Below, piece after piece: positions 18,184 through 26,985 of a stretch of 64,000 bases of DNA. A program made the translations under genes and the position numbers. Below the pieces are notes generated by a model. That model made no database searches. It was not told the DNA's origin and worked only from the letters and a program-made list of their open reading frames with translations. Every line of letters starts with the position of its first letter. Positions within the stretch are counted from its first letter, which is position 1. Source of the stretch: Candidatus Villigracilis saccharophilus (lineage in GTDB: Bacteria > Chloroflexota > Anaerolineae > Anaerolineales > Villigracilaceae); the NCBI GenBank assembly GCA_016709305.1, contig JADJNA010000032.1:13184-77183 (forward strand), given 5' to 3'.

Positions 18184-18685
18184 ATGGACAAAGACAACTT
18201 AGAACACTACTCGGATTATTTGATAAGCGCCTTTGGATACGCACCAGCAACCGGGCTATCGAAACTGCTCAATGAGCAGATCTGTCATGATGGGATCAAG
18301 CGGCTTTGTCGCGAAAAGAATAAATATCAAAAGATGCGCAGTGAAAAAGAATCGGTTGGTTGCTCTGAGTGACGAAGGTGCTCAAGCCAAACGCTTTGTG
18401 CGGATTGAAGACCTTGACGACGGTGTTGACAGCTTGGCTCAAAGATGCGCCTTTTCCTGTACACCTCATACGCCGACTCTACGAAAACAAGGAACGGGAA
18501 CTCTCTATCTGGCTAGTAGTGGCGCAACCCTTTGGTCAGAGGCTCTACTGGCGGTCTATTAAAAACGGTGGCTTCTGGAAGTCTTCCACAAATCACTCAA
18601 GCAAAATGCCGCTTTAGGCAATGCGCCTGTGCAGCGTGTAAGAACACAGAATAATCATATCTTTGCTGCAAGAACCAGTTTATAG
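18184..18685 (+). pseudogene. IS701-like (DDE) transposase remnant
   Basis: Fragments of one transposase lie in several frames. The start is MDKDNLEHYSDYLISAFGYA, followed by LSKLLNEQICHD. A middle piece reads VALSDEGAQAKRFVRIEDLD and DAPFPV-LIRRLYENK. The end reads WLLEVFHKSLKQNAALGNAP then VQRVRTQNNHIFAARTSL and a stop at 18683-18685. These match the amino- and carboxy-terminal regions of IS701-type DDE transposases, but the catalytic centre is deleted. It lies opposite to the sugar operon it interrupts. Confidence 0.7.
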
Positions 18686-18720
18686 AACAACAAAGGCAAT
18701 TCACATTGCCTTTGTTGTTC
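18685..18720. terminator. Perfect 16-bp hairpin after the transposase remnant
   Basis: Arms 18685-18700 and 18705-18720 are exact complements around a 4-base loop. The hairpin overlaps the transposase stop codon and is probably its terminator. It also lies just downstream of the minus-strand solute-binding protein gene. There is no long T tract on either side. Confidence 0.6.
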
Positions 18721-18750
18721 TTCAAATTCTTAAGGCTGCGTAAACATTAG

Positions 18751-20089
18751 CTATTTAATATTTTCTTCAAGCGATTTATCAATGATTTGTACGAACTCGT
18801 CTACAGACAGTTGTCCCATTGCCAATGCGACTAAGTTATCAGCTAAAAGTAGTATTAACAGTCAGCCAGCAACAGCACATCCCAAGGTTTAGTTGCTGTC
18901 TCACCAAATTTTGCTTGATCAGCTTGAATGTCAAGGAATAATTGGCTGAATTCGCTCACATCCTGGATTTCAACTGATCTCGGCGGAAAATGTTGCAGTT
19001 TGAGATATTTTTCATCGTAATTCTTTACCAAATATTCCAAAAATGCTTTTACATTTTCATCGAAATTTTCTTGTGACGCAGCAAGTCCTATTCCTCCAAA
19101 TGCCCAATACTCATTCTCTGTTGTGACAGAATTCTCAACCATTGGCATATAGAAGTAATCAACATGTAATCCCGCGGGCAAATTCTCAGGCAAGAAATTC
19201 TGAAGTTCCCACGTTCCAATACCATACATTGCCGTCTTCCCGGCTAGGAAGAGATCTTTTGCTGTTGTGTAGTCAGTTGATGAAAAACCAGTTTGAAAGT
19301 ATTGTCCAATCTCAGCAATAAATTCGGCTGTTGCAACGCCGGGAGCATCAGACATTTTCGCATCCCCTGTGCTTAAGTCTGTCAAGTATTGATTCCCGGT
19401 CATTCTGAAGGGTTTCATTGCAACATATCTCATCAGCGGCCAACCATCAACACCATCAATAGCAATCGGCGTAACACCATTTTCCGCAAGTGTTTTACTT
19501 ACTGATAACCATTCATCAAATGTTTTTGGGGGACAAGGTTGTACTTATTGAATATGTCCACATTATACCAAGTCATTTCAGTCGTGAATTCCAATGGCAA
19601 TCCGAAAATTCTTCCGTCTGGTAATCTTTGGTATTCAATTGAAACTGAAATATAGTCATCAAAAATTCCAGCTTCCTTAAGGAATGCTTCCATATCAACA
19701 AGTTTTCCACTGTCTCCAAGCTCCTTGGCATATGGAGTCGGATCCAGGTCAAACAGCGTAGGCATTTTATCTGCAGCTACCATGGTTCGTAGTTTCTGAT
19801 CGTAAGATGCCCTATCAGCTGCTGTATCAATGACCAATTCAATATTGTTGCCTTCCAAATTGTATTGCTCAACGATTTGTTGAATAGCTGAAATTGTATC
19901 GTCGGTTGGCGCTCTGGAAGTAAAATAATTAATAACAACCGGTTCACCACTTACAACTTCATCAGGCACAGTGACTTCGTCAGTTACTCCTGGTTCAACA
20001 GGCTTCTCGCTTCCACTGCATCCCGAAAGCAACATACTAACCGTGATAACAACTGCCGTGAGTGTGAAAATCAATTTTCTCATTTTCAT
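18751..20089 (-). pseudogene. Sugar ABC transporter solute-binding lipoprotein (frameshifted)
   Basis: The reconstructed protein is about 440 residues with lipobox LLSGC (cysteine at residue 24), preceded by AAGGAGACACAA before the ATG at 20089. The amino-terminal part (19499-20089) and the middle part (18855-19433 plus upstream bases) belong together: one missing base in the G run at 19528-19532 turns PPKTFDEWLSVS into a stop. A second disruption near 18855 separates the end, which reads LALAMGQLSVDEFVQII-type sequence down to TAG at 18751. It binds the sugar for the two adjacent permeases. Two LacI-type operators sit directly upstream. Confidence 0.82.
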
Positions 20090-20114
20090 TTGTGTCTCCT
20101 TTTTTAGAATATGT

Positions 20115-20144
20115 CACTATATGTCAAGCGCTTGACATATAGTG
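20115..20144. promoter_or_regulatory. LacI-type operator 1 (30-bp perfect palindrome)
   Basis: A perfect 30-bp palindrome centred on AAGCGCTT, the core of LacI-family operators. It lies 26 bases upstream of the solute-binding protein start. The island encodes its own LacI regulator. Confidence 0.85.
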
Positions 20145-20161
20145 TATCTCACTTTTAAATG

Positions 20162-20181
20162 TATGTCAAGCGCTTGACATA
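20162..20181. promoter_or_regulatory. LacI-type operator 2 (20-bp perfect palindrome)
   Basis: A second copy of the same palindrome (core TGTCAAGCGCTTGACA), with its centre 42 bp, about four helical turns, from operator 1. A third half-site (GCTTGACATAT) follows at 20187-20197. The spacing suits cooperative binding on one face of the helix. Confidence 0.85.
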
Positions 20182-20197
20182 TTATTGCTTGACATAT

Positions 20198-20506
20198 GAT
20201 ATTCAGCCATTATTTCGGACAAAAGGAAGCTTCGAACTGGATAATTATGTTGAAGAAACTAAGACCAGAAAGGAATTGAATATGACCAATAGCACCTCCT
20301 ATGCTCGCTACTGCTTTATCCGTAAATTATTAAGGATAAAGTAACCAGCACAACACTTTGGAGATGCCTCCTTGAGAAAAACGGAACAGCCCGCTGGATA
20401 GCCAGCCAATACAATGTCAGGCAAACATCATCAACGGGATTGGCGAACAAGACTCTGTGGAATATATATAATAAAAATACTTAAGGTGGCTATCGGTTAC
20501 AAAGCC
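20198..20506. other. Right boundary of the AT-rich island
   Basis: No complete gene. On the plus strand about 20347-20484 reads a continuous protein-like stretch (LWRCLLEKNGTARWIASQYN, then V-R-Q) ending in TAA. It could be the tail of a lost recombinase or helix-turn-helix gene, but I cannot assign it. Composition changes to the higher-GC background at about 20490. Confidence 0.35.
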
Positions 20507-21025
20507 TTATTGCCCCAGATTTGGATTGAAGATCCAGTTGGTCAATCCCATAATCGCGTCTTGATCCAGGTAATGCACCTTAATTCCAAAGCCCGCGCAT
20601 AGTCCACTGATCCCGTCCCACCAAGCCAGGCCTTCATTGCCAGGAACAACAAATTCCAATACGGTCCGCCGAACAAAGGGCAGTGGTACTTCCTGCACCG
20701 CCAGCAAAAGTCCCTGAACCAAAATATCCATTCCTTCCACTTGCGGGGTTTTCCAGACCCGGACAAGTTTGTGAAACTCCAGTCTTGGTTCAGGATCAGG
20801 CCAGAATAATTGTAAAAGCCTGAGAGTCAAGCCCGGCTGCATGGATGACAGGATGGCCTGATAGGCCTCTTGCGGACGCACCTCGGGACGATCCGGATTC
20901 GCATACAGTTCGGCAAATACTCTGCGGGTATCATCGTCGCCGATCAAGGCCGCGTGCGGGCCGGCCTGGGTGAATCCCTTTGAAAGCACAAAGGTGCGGG
21001 TCGAGCCAATGGTCTGCCCTTCCAT
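20507..21025 (-). CDS. Unknown protein, last gene of the CpaB-CpaE-CpaF-like operon
   Basis: A 172-residue protein, soluble by appearance, with no family I can name. Segments such as SSMQPGLTLRLLQLFWPDPEP and the carboxy-terminal GLAWWDGISGLCAGFGIKVH are distinctive. Its ATG overlaps the TAA of the CpaF-like gene by one base, so it is translationally coupled and probably works with the ATPase. It ends close to the AT-rich island, so the operon may once have continued (for example with TadB/TadC-like genes) and been cut. Confidence 0.6.
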   Translation of the reverse strand: MEGQTIGSTRTFVLSKGFTQAGPHAALIGDDDTRRVFAELYANPDRPEVRPQEAYQAILSSMQPGLTLRLLQLFWPDPEPRLEFHKLVRVWKTPQVEGMDILVQGLLLAVQEVPLPFVRRTVLEFVVPGNEGLAWWDGISGLCAGFGIKVHYLDQDAIMGLTNWIFNPNLGQ

Positions 21026-22473
21026 TACTGCAGGCTCTTGAAAATAGACTCAGGCAGATTGAGATCTGCTGCGCGAAAGCCCGGGCGCATAGGGCGGTTA
21101 CCGGTCGGCTGCAATCCTTTCCCCGGTGCAAATCGAAACAAGGGCGAGAAGGATGGACGGGCCGCAGTGCGCTCCACAATGGAAGACACCTCAACCACCT
21201 CACGCACGATCTGCCCGTGCTGCGGATTGCGTTCAATGTAGATCGCGGCCGTGACCGCCTCCGCAAAGGACTGCGCGATCTGGAACTCGGACATGCGGGC
21301 CGCATCCGGGTGAGCCTGCACGACCTGCAGGAAGCGCGGCCAGACATGCTCGGCGCTGGTGGCGTGGATGGTGAAGGCGGAATGCCCGTGCCCGGTGGCG
21401 GCCGCGCGGATCAACTCCCAGGCTTCCGCACCGCGCGCTTCGCCGATCACGACCCCGTGCGGACGCGATCGCAGAGCCGCGCGGATCAGGTCATACATGC
21501 TGACGGCCGGCGGTCCGCCGCGGATCTCTGGACGCGTGACGGTGTAGATGATATTGCCGGTATCGCTTTTGCCATCGCCATTCCAGCCGTTCAGGATGAT
21601 CTCGTTGCTGTCCTCCACCAGAAATAAACGGATCGCGCCGCGCGGGTAATAATCCAGCATCTCCTGCAGAATGCGCTGCCCGACGAAGGTCTTGCCTGAA
21701 CCGGTTGTTCCCGCAATGACCAGTGTCCCGCCATGCACCATCACACTTAATAAATAGTTCGCGACGTCGGGAGTCAGGATGCCGTCGCCCCCTGGAAAAT
21801 TCTTTGGATCAAAGCGCGGGCGGGGGATGGGCGGGAGTCGTTTCTGGCAGAGCATGGCCAGACTCCCGTGCGTGAGATCCGTGGTCGTGCGATAGTTCGA
21901 GATGCGCAGGGTGATCGTGTCTCCATAGGGGGAGGCCGGCGCCATGATGTAATTGATGCGCACACCTTTCCTGCGCACGCTTCCATCTGCAAGCGGGACC
22001 ATGACTTGCAGCATGGCATCCGCGATCGGATAATCCGGGGTGGGCGCCCGCTGCCCGGCCCGATCGATCATGACGCGCAGGGCATCCCCGATCCCATCCG
22101 GGGCCGCCCCCGTATGTTCCCAGCCAGAGGAGGTTGTGTACACATGGATATGCCCGAGGTTGATGGCGATATCTTCGATGTCGGATCGCGCGATCAGTTC
22201 AAGCAACGGCCCCAGGCCGGATAGCTCCCCGATCAGGCGCAGGATGTATTCAGCAGGCAGGGAGACGCCAGCGTCAACTGCGCGCAGGCGCACTTCTTCA
22301 AATACAGTCCGCGCCAGGGTCTCGATCTCGGTCGAGCTCATGCTTTTCTGCCTGGACTCGGTCGCCTTCCGCGCGCGGCCTTCCAGGGTGAGAATGCTCC
22401 ACCAGTGTTCCAGTTCCTCCGAAGGTCTGGCATCTGTAATCGGTTTCATTGTTTTTCCAGTGATATCGAACAT
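21025..22473 (-). CDS. CpaF/VirB11-family secretion ATPase
   Basis: A 482-residue type II/IV secretion ATPase. It has an amino-terminal domain (about 50-235), Walker A GTTGSGKT at 255-262, an acidic VEDSNEI box, the histidine-box-like RPHGVVIGEARG, and TGHGHSAFTIHATS (a TGHxGSxxTxHA-type motif). Such hexameric ATPases power Tad/Flp pilus assembly, type IV secretion or conjugation. It lies 2 bases after the CpaE-like gene and overlaps the next gene by one base. Without TadB/C or VirB genes in view, the machine cannot be specified. ATG at 22473 is preferred; a second ATG lies eight codons in. Confidence 0.9.
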   Translation of the reverse strand: MFDITGKTMKPITDARPSEELEHWWSILTLEGRARKATESRQKSMSSTEIETLARTVFEEVRLRAVDAGVSLPAEYILRLIGELSGLGPLLELIARSDIEDIAINLGHIHVYTTSSGWEHTGAAPDGIGDALRVMIDRAGQRAPTPDYPIADAMLQVMVPLADGSVRRKGVRINYIMAPASPYGDTITLRISNYRTTTDLTHGSLAMLCQKRLPPIPRPRFDPKNFPGGDGILTPDVANYLLSVMVHGGTLVIAGTTGSGKTFVGQRILQEMLDYYPRGAIRLFLVEDSNEIILNGWNGDGKSDTGNIIYTVTRPEIRGGPPAVSMYDLIRAALRSRPHGVVIGEARGAEAWELIRAAATGHGHSAFTIHATSAEHVWPRFLQVVQAHPDAARMSEFQIAQSFAEAVTAAIYIERNPQHGQIVREVVEVSSIVERTAARPSFSPLFRFAPGKGLQPTGNRPMRPGFRAADLNLPESIFKSLQ

Positions 22474-22475
22474 GG

Positions 22476-23834
22476 CTATTTCCTGAACCAGCCGCGTTTT
22501 CTAGTCTGGTTGGGGTACAGCCCGACCCGCGTCGCGCCTTCACGCACGGCAGGCACAAAGTGTGCCGCGAACCCCAACAACGCATCCGTGAACGGACCGA
22601 GCTCCTCCAGCTTCTCCTTCTTATATCTCCAGATCAAAATATCATCGCGGCGGTCCGAGTTGACCGCCTGCGCGGCAATGCGCGGATCGACCACAGGCAG
22701 AATACCGTTCGGGATCAGCGCCAGTTCGATCCTGTCCTCGGCCAGCGCCTGTTGCAGCATTTTGTGGGCGGACTTGAAGCCATCCCCGACCACCTGGTTG
22801 TAGCAAAGCTTAACCCGGCTGCCGATGAATTCATGCGCGCTGTTTTTTCCAACCACACTTGCCAGGGAATTGATCATGCGCGCGATCCAGCGGCGGGTCT
22901 CCGCCAGGTCCGGGATCTCAGGTTTGATCACGATCGCTATGCCCTCGGCGGCCTTCAAGGCGGCGCGGTGCACGACATGCGCGGGATTGATGCCGACATC
23001 CATGATGACCACACCGCCGGCCGCGACACCGGCTTCGAATAATCCCTGGATGACCTCGGACACTTTCGCTTCCTGCTGCAGGACTTCATCCCCGAGATCG
23101 TCGGTGATCAGGCCGGGCAGGACGCGCAGGGTGGGCAGATCTTCAAGCGCTGTGAACGCGTTCAAGTAGGCCGCCCCCGAAGCCACATCGCTCATGACCC
23201 CTTTTCCAGACTTTGCGATCTCGCGCCGCAGCAATCCGATCATGGTGGTGTTGACCCGTTCCAGGCGCATGTGATATTGCAGCGAACCGGCGTTGCCGTC
23301 GGCATCCACCAGATAGGTTGTGATGCCGGACAGCGCCAGCGCGACCGCCAGATTAACGGCGACAGTCGTTTTGCCCGTGCCGCCCTTTGGAGATGTGATC
23401 GCGATCTTGCGCACCGCCATGCCGGATTGAATGCGGGCTGACATATCGCTGCCCAGAACCGCTCGTCGATACTGATCATCGGCGGCCAGGTTGCCGGCAT
23501 CCGCCCTGCGTAGTTCTTCATATAAACGGTTGATATCCACATCCGATGGCGGATAGGCAAAGGCCGGCACACCGACCCCATTCGCCCAGGAGGACATGCC
23601 ATCTCCAACCCCCGCTACCACAAAGATCAATTTGCCGCGTTCCGCGGCCTTGATCAGACTCTCGGGCGAGACCGATGATTCCGGAGAGACCACGACCACA
23701 GCCCGAAAATCAAATAGGTCCAGATGCTGCGGTGAGAAGGCCGCGATCTGCGCAATGACCGAGTGCCCCTGTTCGGCCAGCTGCATGTTCAGACGCGAAG
23801 TGACGGTGCCCGCGCCAAGCAGCAATACCTGCAT
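22476..23834 (-). CDS. CpaE/ParA-like P-loop ATPase
   Basis: A 452-residue protein. The first about 130 residues resemble a receiver or CpaE-like domain (MQVLLLGAGTVTSRLN), followed by a MinD/ParA ATPase with the deviant Walker A KGGTGKTT at 150-157 and switch motif YLVDADGNAG. CpaE proteins place Tad pilus machinery at the pole; in conjugative elements similar proteins assist secretion ATPases. The start at 23834 makes a TAATG overlap with the CpaB-like gene; the frame is open for 19 more codons upstream. It is followed directly by the CpaF-like ATPase. Confidence 0.87.
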   Translation of the reverse strand: MQVLLLGAGTVTSRLNMQLAEQGHSVIAQIAAFSPQHLDLFDFRAVVVVSPESSVSPESLIKAAERGKLIFVVAGVGDGMSSWANGVGVPAFAYPPSDVDINRLYEELRRADAGNLAADDQYRRAVLGSDMSARIQSGMAVRKIAITSPKGGTGKTTVAVNLAVALALSGITTYLVDADGNAGSLQYHMRLERVNTTMIGLLRREIAKSGKGVMSDVASGAAYLNAFTALEDLPTLRVLPGLITDDLGDEVLQQEAKVSEVIQGLFEAGVAAGGVVIMDVGINPAHVVHRAALKAAEGIAIVIKPEIPDLAETRRWIARMINSLASVVGKNSAHEFIGSRVKLCYNQVVGDGFKSAHKMLQQALAEDRIELALIPNGILPVVDPRIAAQAVNSDRRDDILIWRYKKEKLEELGPFTDALLGFAAHFVPAVREGATRVGLYPNQTRKRGWFRK

Positions 23835-24739
23835 TATCGTCCTCCCAAAACTTCCGACCGATCCGCCTGGAAGAGGTCCTCGAAGTCCCAATAGGTGAAG
23901 CCGGCGGTGGGTGTCTCATCGCTGCGCGCCATCAGGGATACGACCAGTCGATCGCCCTGCTGCAGCGCAAGCGACAACACTTCGCGGCTCGCGTTGGGTA
24001 CCAGCAGCATCAACATGCGCGCCTGGGTCATGGTTGAAAAAGAAGAGTCAGCAGTGCTTCCATCCGCGGACTGGGTTGCAGCGGGCAGTCCCTGGACTGA
24101 GATCACGCGCACCCCCATTGGAAACAGATCCTTTGCCAGCGGCGGCAAGGCGCGCCCGAGCGCCTCGGTCTGTTCCACTTCTGCGGGCATCGGCGTGGCT
24201 GTGGGCTCCATTCCGGCAATGATAAATTCCGGCATGGCAGTCGGTGTGGTCATTTGCTGCGGGCGGCTGCTGATCACCAGCGTGACTCCCACCAGGTCCC
24301 CGGGCAGGAATGACTCCACATCCGGCGCCACCAGATTCATGGCATCCAGCGGCAGTGGAAATAAACTGTATCCGGGGTATTTCGCGAGCACCGCCGAGAG
24401 TCGGGTCCCCTCCGCAGCCTGGGCCAGGATCGTGGTGCGGAAGATGGGCTGACCGCTGAAGATCGGCTGCGCGGCCACACCGCCGACCACCCCGGCAACT
24501 TCATCTGCAGAAATATACAAGGCGGCGTTGTCATCCTGAAAGACGGTTCGGGCGACAACATCCTCAGCAGTGATGACATCCCCGATATTCAGATCCCGCG
24601 CCGCAGATAATATTTCCACAGTGGGGGGACGCTGGGCGGCACCGATTGCGTTTAGCGCGAAGAAAGCGGCCAGGAAAATTGCGACAGAGACACCGAGCAC
24701 CACCAGGTTGATGCCGGTCGAGGCAAAGCGTTTAAGCAT
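23834..24739 (-). CDS. CpaB/RcpC-like SAF-domain protein
   Basis: A 301-residue membrane-anchored protein. It has one amino-terminal helix (about 12-34), a SAF domain (about 45-110: ILSAARDLNIGDVITAEDVV), and an RcpC/CpaB-type domain with a low-complexity TPTAMPE segment near 165-185. CpaB proteins form part of the periplasmic or outer structure of Tad pili. The ATG at 24739 overlaps the previous gene by 8 bases and begins the conserved region. The longer upstream frame lacks sense and overlaps the neighbouring gene. Confidence 0.85.
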   Translation of the reverse strand: MLKRFASTGINLVVLGVSVAIFLAAFFALNAIGAAQRPPTVEILSAARDLNIGDVITAEDVVARTVFQDDNAALYISADEVAGVVGGVAAQPIFSGQPIFRTTILAQAAEGTRLSAVLAKYPGYSLFPLPLDAMNLVAPDVESFLPGDLVGVTLVISSRPQQMTTPTAMPEFIIAGMEPTATPMPAEVEQTEALGRALPPLAKDLFPMGVRVISVQGLPAATQSADGSTADSSFSTMTQARMLMLLVPNASREVLSLALQQGDRLVVSLMARSDETPTAGFTYWDFEDLFQADRSEVLGGR

Positions 24740-25304
24740 TTTGATTTCTCCAAGTTTGGGGTTTCCAGGGCAGGCTGCTCTGGGTGATGATCTGCTGGCA
24801 GGCGGGTGTATCGGAAATGATTTCTTCCAGACTTTCCAGTGTCTGGTGCAGGAGGCCGTATACCACCGCCAATACAAAATCCGTACGCAGGTGCGCCGAC
24901 TCGAACAGGGCGTTGTGCACCTGCGCGGTCGCGCGCGCAATCTCCATGACCTGCGCGTCAGCCAATGCTTCGGACGAGATACGCGGCATGTCAGGAAAAC
25001 ACATTTGGATCAGGTCAGCCAGATCGGTTTGAATTTGCTGGGGGGATGGTTCGGAGCTGGCTTGCAATGGAGGAGTGAGCAGACCTGCAACTGAAGTATC
25101 GGGATCGAGGCGCAGCTGCTCCACTGCGCGTGATAACTGTTTGAGGCCGGCTTGAAAACCCTCCATCAGGCGTGCCTGCGCCTGCGGAGGCAATGCGGCG
25201 ACCGCTTCGACATTACGCAGCGAAACATGCTTTCGCATCTCAGCCGGCAGGCAGGCCAGCACCCGCTGCCGGCGTTCGCGTTTGGATTGGTATGTTTCGC
25301 TCAT
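24732..25304 (-). CDS. Hypothetical protein heading the cpaBEF-like operon
   Basis: A 190-residue, mainly alpha-helical soluble protein beginning MSETYQSKRERRQRVLACLP. I do not recognise a family. It overlaps the CpaB-like gene by 8 bases, indicating translational coupling. The ATG at 25304 is preferred over the longer frame (to 25397), whose extra codons cross the hairpin at 25365-25395. Confidence 0.6.
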   Translation of the reverse strand: MSETYQSKRERRQRVLACLPAEMRKHVSLRNVEAVAALPPQAQARLMEGFQAGLKQLSRAVEQLRLDPDTSVAGLLTPPLQASSEPSPQQIQTDLADLIQMCFPDMPRISSEALADAQVMEIARATAQVHNALFESAHLRTDFVLAVVYGLLHQTLESLEEIISDTPACQQIITQSSLPWKPQTWRNQNA

Positions 25305-25364
25305 ACCTGCATGATATGAAATTACGCGGGAGGGTATTTGGCAGGTGTCGCTAAGGAACGCAAA

Positions 25365-25395
25365 GCGGGCGGATGCCTGTTTTGCATCCGCCCGC
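25365..25395. terminator. GC-rich hairpin, probable terminator
   Basis: A 12-bp perfect inverted repeat (25365-25376 and 25384-25395) with a 7-base loop, between the 25414-25884 gene and the cpaBEF-like operon. A T8 tract follows on the plus strand at about 25408-25415, but no plus-strand gene is present. On the minus strand it would end the upstream gene. Confidence 0.65.
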
Positions 25396-25413
25396 AAGCT
25401 GTGCGAGTTTTTT

Positions 25414-25884
25414 TTATGGCAGGAGTTTCTGGTTTCCGACGGGGTTGCCCGGCAGTTTTAAACCCTGGTAGGCTGCTCCGATCCTGAGCAGGGTCTCAAT
25501 GACCGGCAGGACTTTCATGATCACCTCCCAGAAGATCTTCAAGAAATTCGCAAGGTTATCCACGGGAGTCGGGTCTCGCTCCAGTATTTCCTTATGCAAT
25601 ACTGCCAGGTTTCGTTTGACCTTTTGGCGTTCCATATCGTAGGTGCGCGCGCCTTCTTCGGATAGTTTTCCATTCCGGCACCAGTTCAAAACATCATCCC
25701 CGATCTTTTCACAAATGGTATGGATCCTGCGAAAGTGTTCGGAATCCCTGAGTTGGTCTGTCGTATACACATGCTGCATAAGAACCCATGACCCCTTTTT
25801 TAAATGGATCTTTGCCGAAAGCTGATTGAGTTCATATTCGACGAGGCTGAATTTTTTTGTGATACTCAGGGAGTCCTGATTCAT
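25414..25884 (-). CDS. Hypothetical protein, 156 aa
   Basis: Starts MNQDSLSITKKFSLVEYELN and is charged and helical through about residue 115. A hydrophobic segment follows (about 112-135: LANFLKIFWEVIMKVLPVIE), which could be a membrane anchor or amphipathic helix. No family recognised. It is separated from the cpaBEF-like operon by a hairpin, so it is probably its own transcript. Confidence 0.55.
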   Translation of the reverse strand: MNQDSLSITKKFSLVEYELNQLSAKIHLKKGSWVLMQHVYTTDQLRDSEHFRRIHTICEKIGDDVLNWCRNGKLSEEGARTYDMERQKVKRNLAVLHKEILERDPTPVDNLANFLKIFWEVIMKVLPVIETLLRIGAAYQGLKLPGNPVGNQKLLP

Positions 25885-26119
25885 GCTCTACCTCTTATTC
25901 CATATGTGGCGGGTCGCCGCCCTGATCCCAAACTTGATGATTAAGTATAGACGGTGGAGGGGAAGTAGTCGATTGACCTAAACAGGGGGATATGAGTGGG
26001 CAGATATGACCATTGGGGGGGGGTTTTTACAATATTATTGCTATTGTATTTCCGACACACATATCGCTTTGCGATCAATCTGTCTCATTTTACACAGCAC
26101 CCATTTTGATCACACCCGA

Positions 26120-26947
26120 TCAGGGTTTTCCTTGATCCCAGCTCCGGATCAACATAAAAATAATTACAACACAAATCAACCCGAGAACACTGGCTTCCAG
26201 ACCAAATTGACCGCCAGTCAACCATACTGGAACTTTGTTAAAAACGGGCTTCAACAACCCCGATTGATCTGTGCCGCTCACACCAAAGCCAAGCACCCCG
26301 CCTTGCACTAAATTCGCCATAAAATGCAGACCGAGCGGCATGCCGAGGCTTTTGGTACGGAGGAATGCCAATCCAAACACGAGCGATGCGATAAAAATAT
26401 TAATACTTGCCAAAACTTTTACCTCACCCGTCATGCCTGGGTTATTCAAATGGGTAAGCAGGAAATACCCTGCCATGATCAGTTGGGCTGGCACTTGACC
26501 GAGTCCAGCGATAAGCCGTTGAAAAATAAAACCCCGAAACAACAATTCTTCTGCCAGCGCAACCCCTGCAAAGAGCAATACAGTTGAGAAAAAGATTGAG
26601 AAGCCAGCCGGATTCCATTGCCAATGAACCCAGCCAAAAATCCACAGGACGAGCGCGGGAACAAGCATGAGCGCAGAACCAACCAAACCGCCCAAACAAA
26701 GTTCCTTGAACCAAAGCGCATTGAATTTTCCCAAAAGTTCAGCCAGTGGTCTTCGGCGCAGCAACTGACAGATCCACGAGGCCAGCAATATGATCACAGC
26801 TTGCAACCCAATCGAGACATCCATGGAGTTTTGCTGCGCCATTATTAAAGCTGGCACAAGTAACGAAGCCAGTACAAGAAAGAAGATAAGAATCCACCAG
26901 CCGTTGCGCAACTGGCGTTCAGAATTCAGAAATGGATTGATCAACAT
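26120..26947 (-). CDS. CPBP-family intramembrane metalloprotease
   Basis: A 275-residue membrane protein with about eight helices and the CPBP (Abi/CAAX protease-like) motifs: EELLFRGFIFQRL (EExxxR), the THLNN histidine, and LGLHFMANL. Bacterial CPBP proteins cleave membrane substrates or act in peptide immunity and regulation; the substrate here is unknown. It is last in a same-strand group with two DUF4386 proteins and a LuxR regulator. Confidence 0.88.
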   Translation of the reverse strand: MLINPFLNSERQLRNGWWILIFFLVLASLLVPALIMAQQNSMDVSIGLQAVIILLASWICQLLRRRPLAELLGKFNALWFKELCLGGLVGSALMLVPALVLWIFGWVHWQWNPAGFSIFFSTVLLFAGVALAEELLFRGFIFQRLIAGLGQVPAQLIMAGYFLLTHLNNPGMTGEVKVLASINIFIASLVFGLAFLRTKSLGMPLGLHFMANLVQGGVLGFGVSGTDQSGLLKPVFNKVPVWLTGGQFGLEASVLGLICVVIIFMLIRSWDQGKP

Positions 26948-26985
26948 AAGACACCTTCATATTCCGGGTGGAACCTTGTTATGCA

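Noticed and set aside
20980..21627. 215-codon plus-strand open frame
   Set aside because: Antisense shadow of the CpaF-like ATPase; high-GC codon structure creates long mirror frames.
26022..26036. Run of nine G as a regulatory or phase-variable tract
   Set aside because: It is intergenic, not within a gene or an evident promoter spacer, so no function can be supported.
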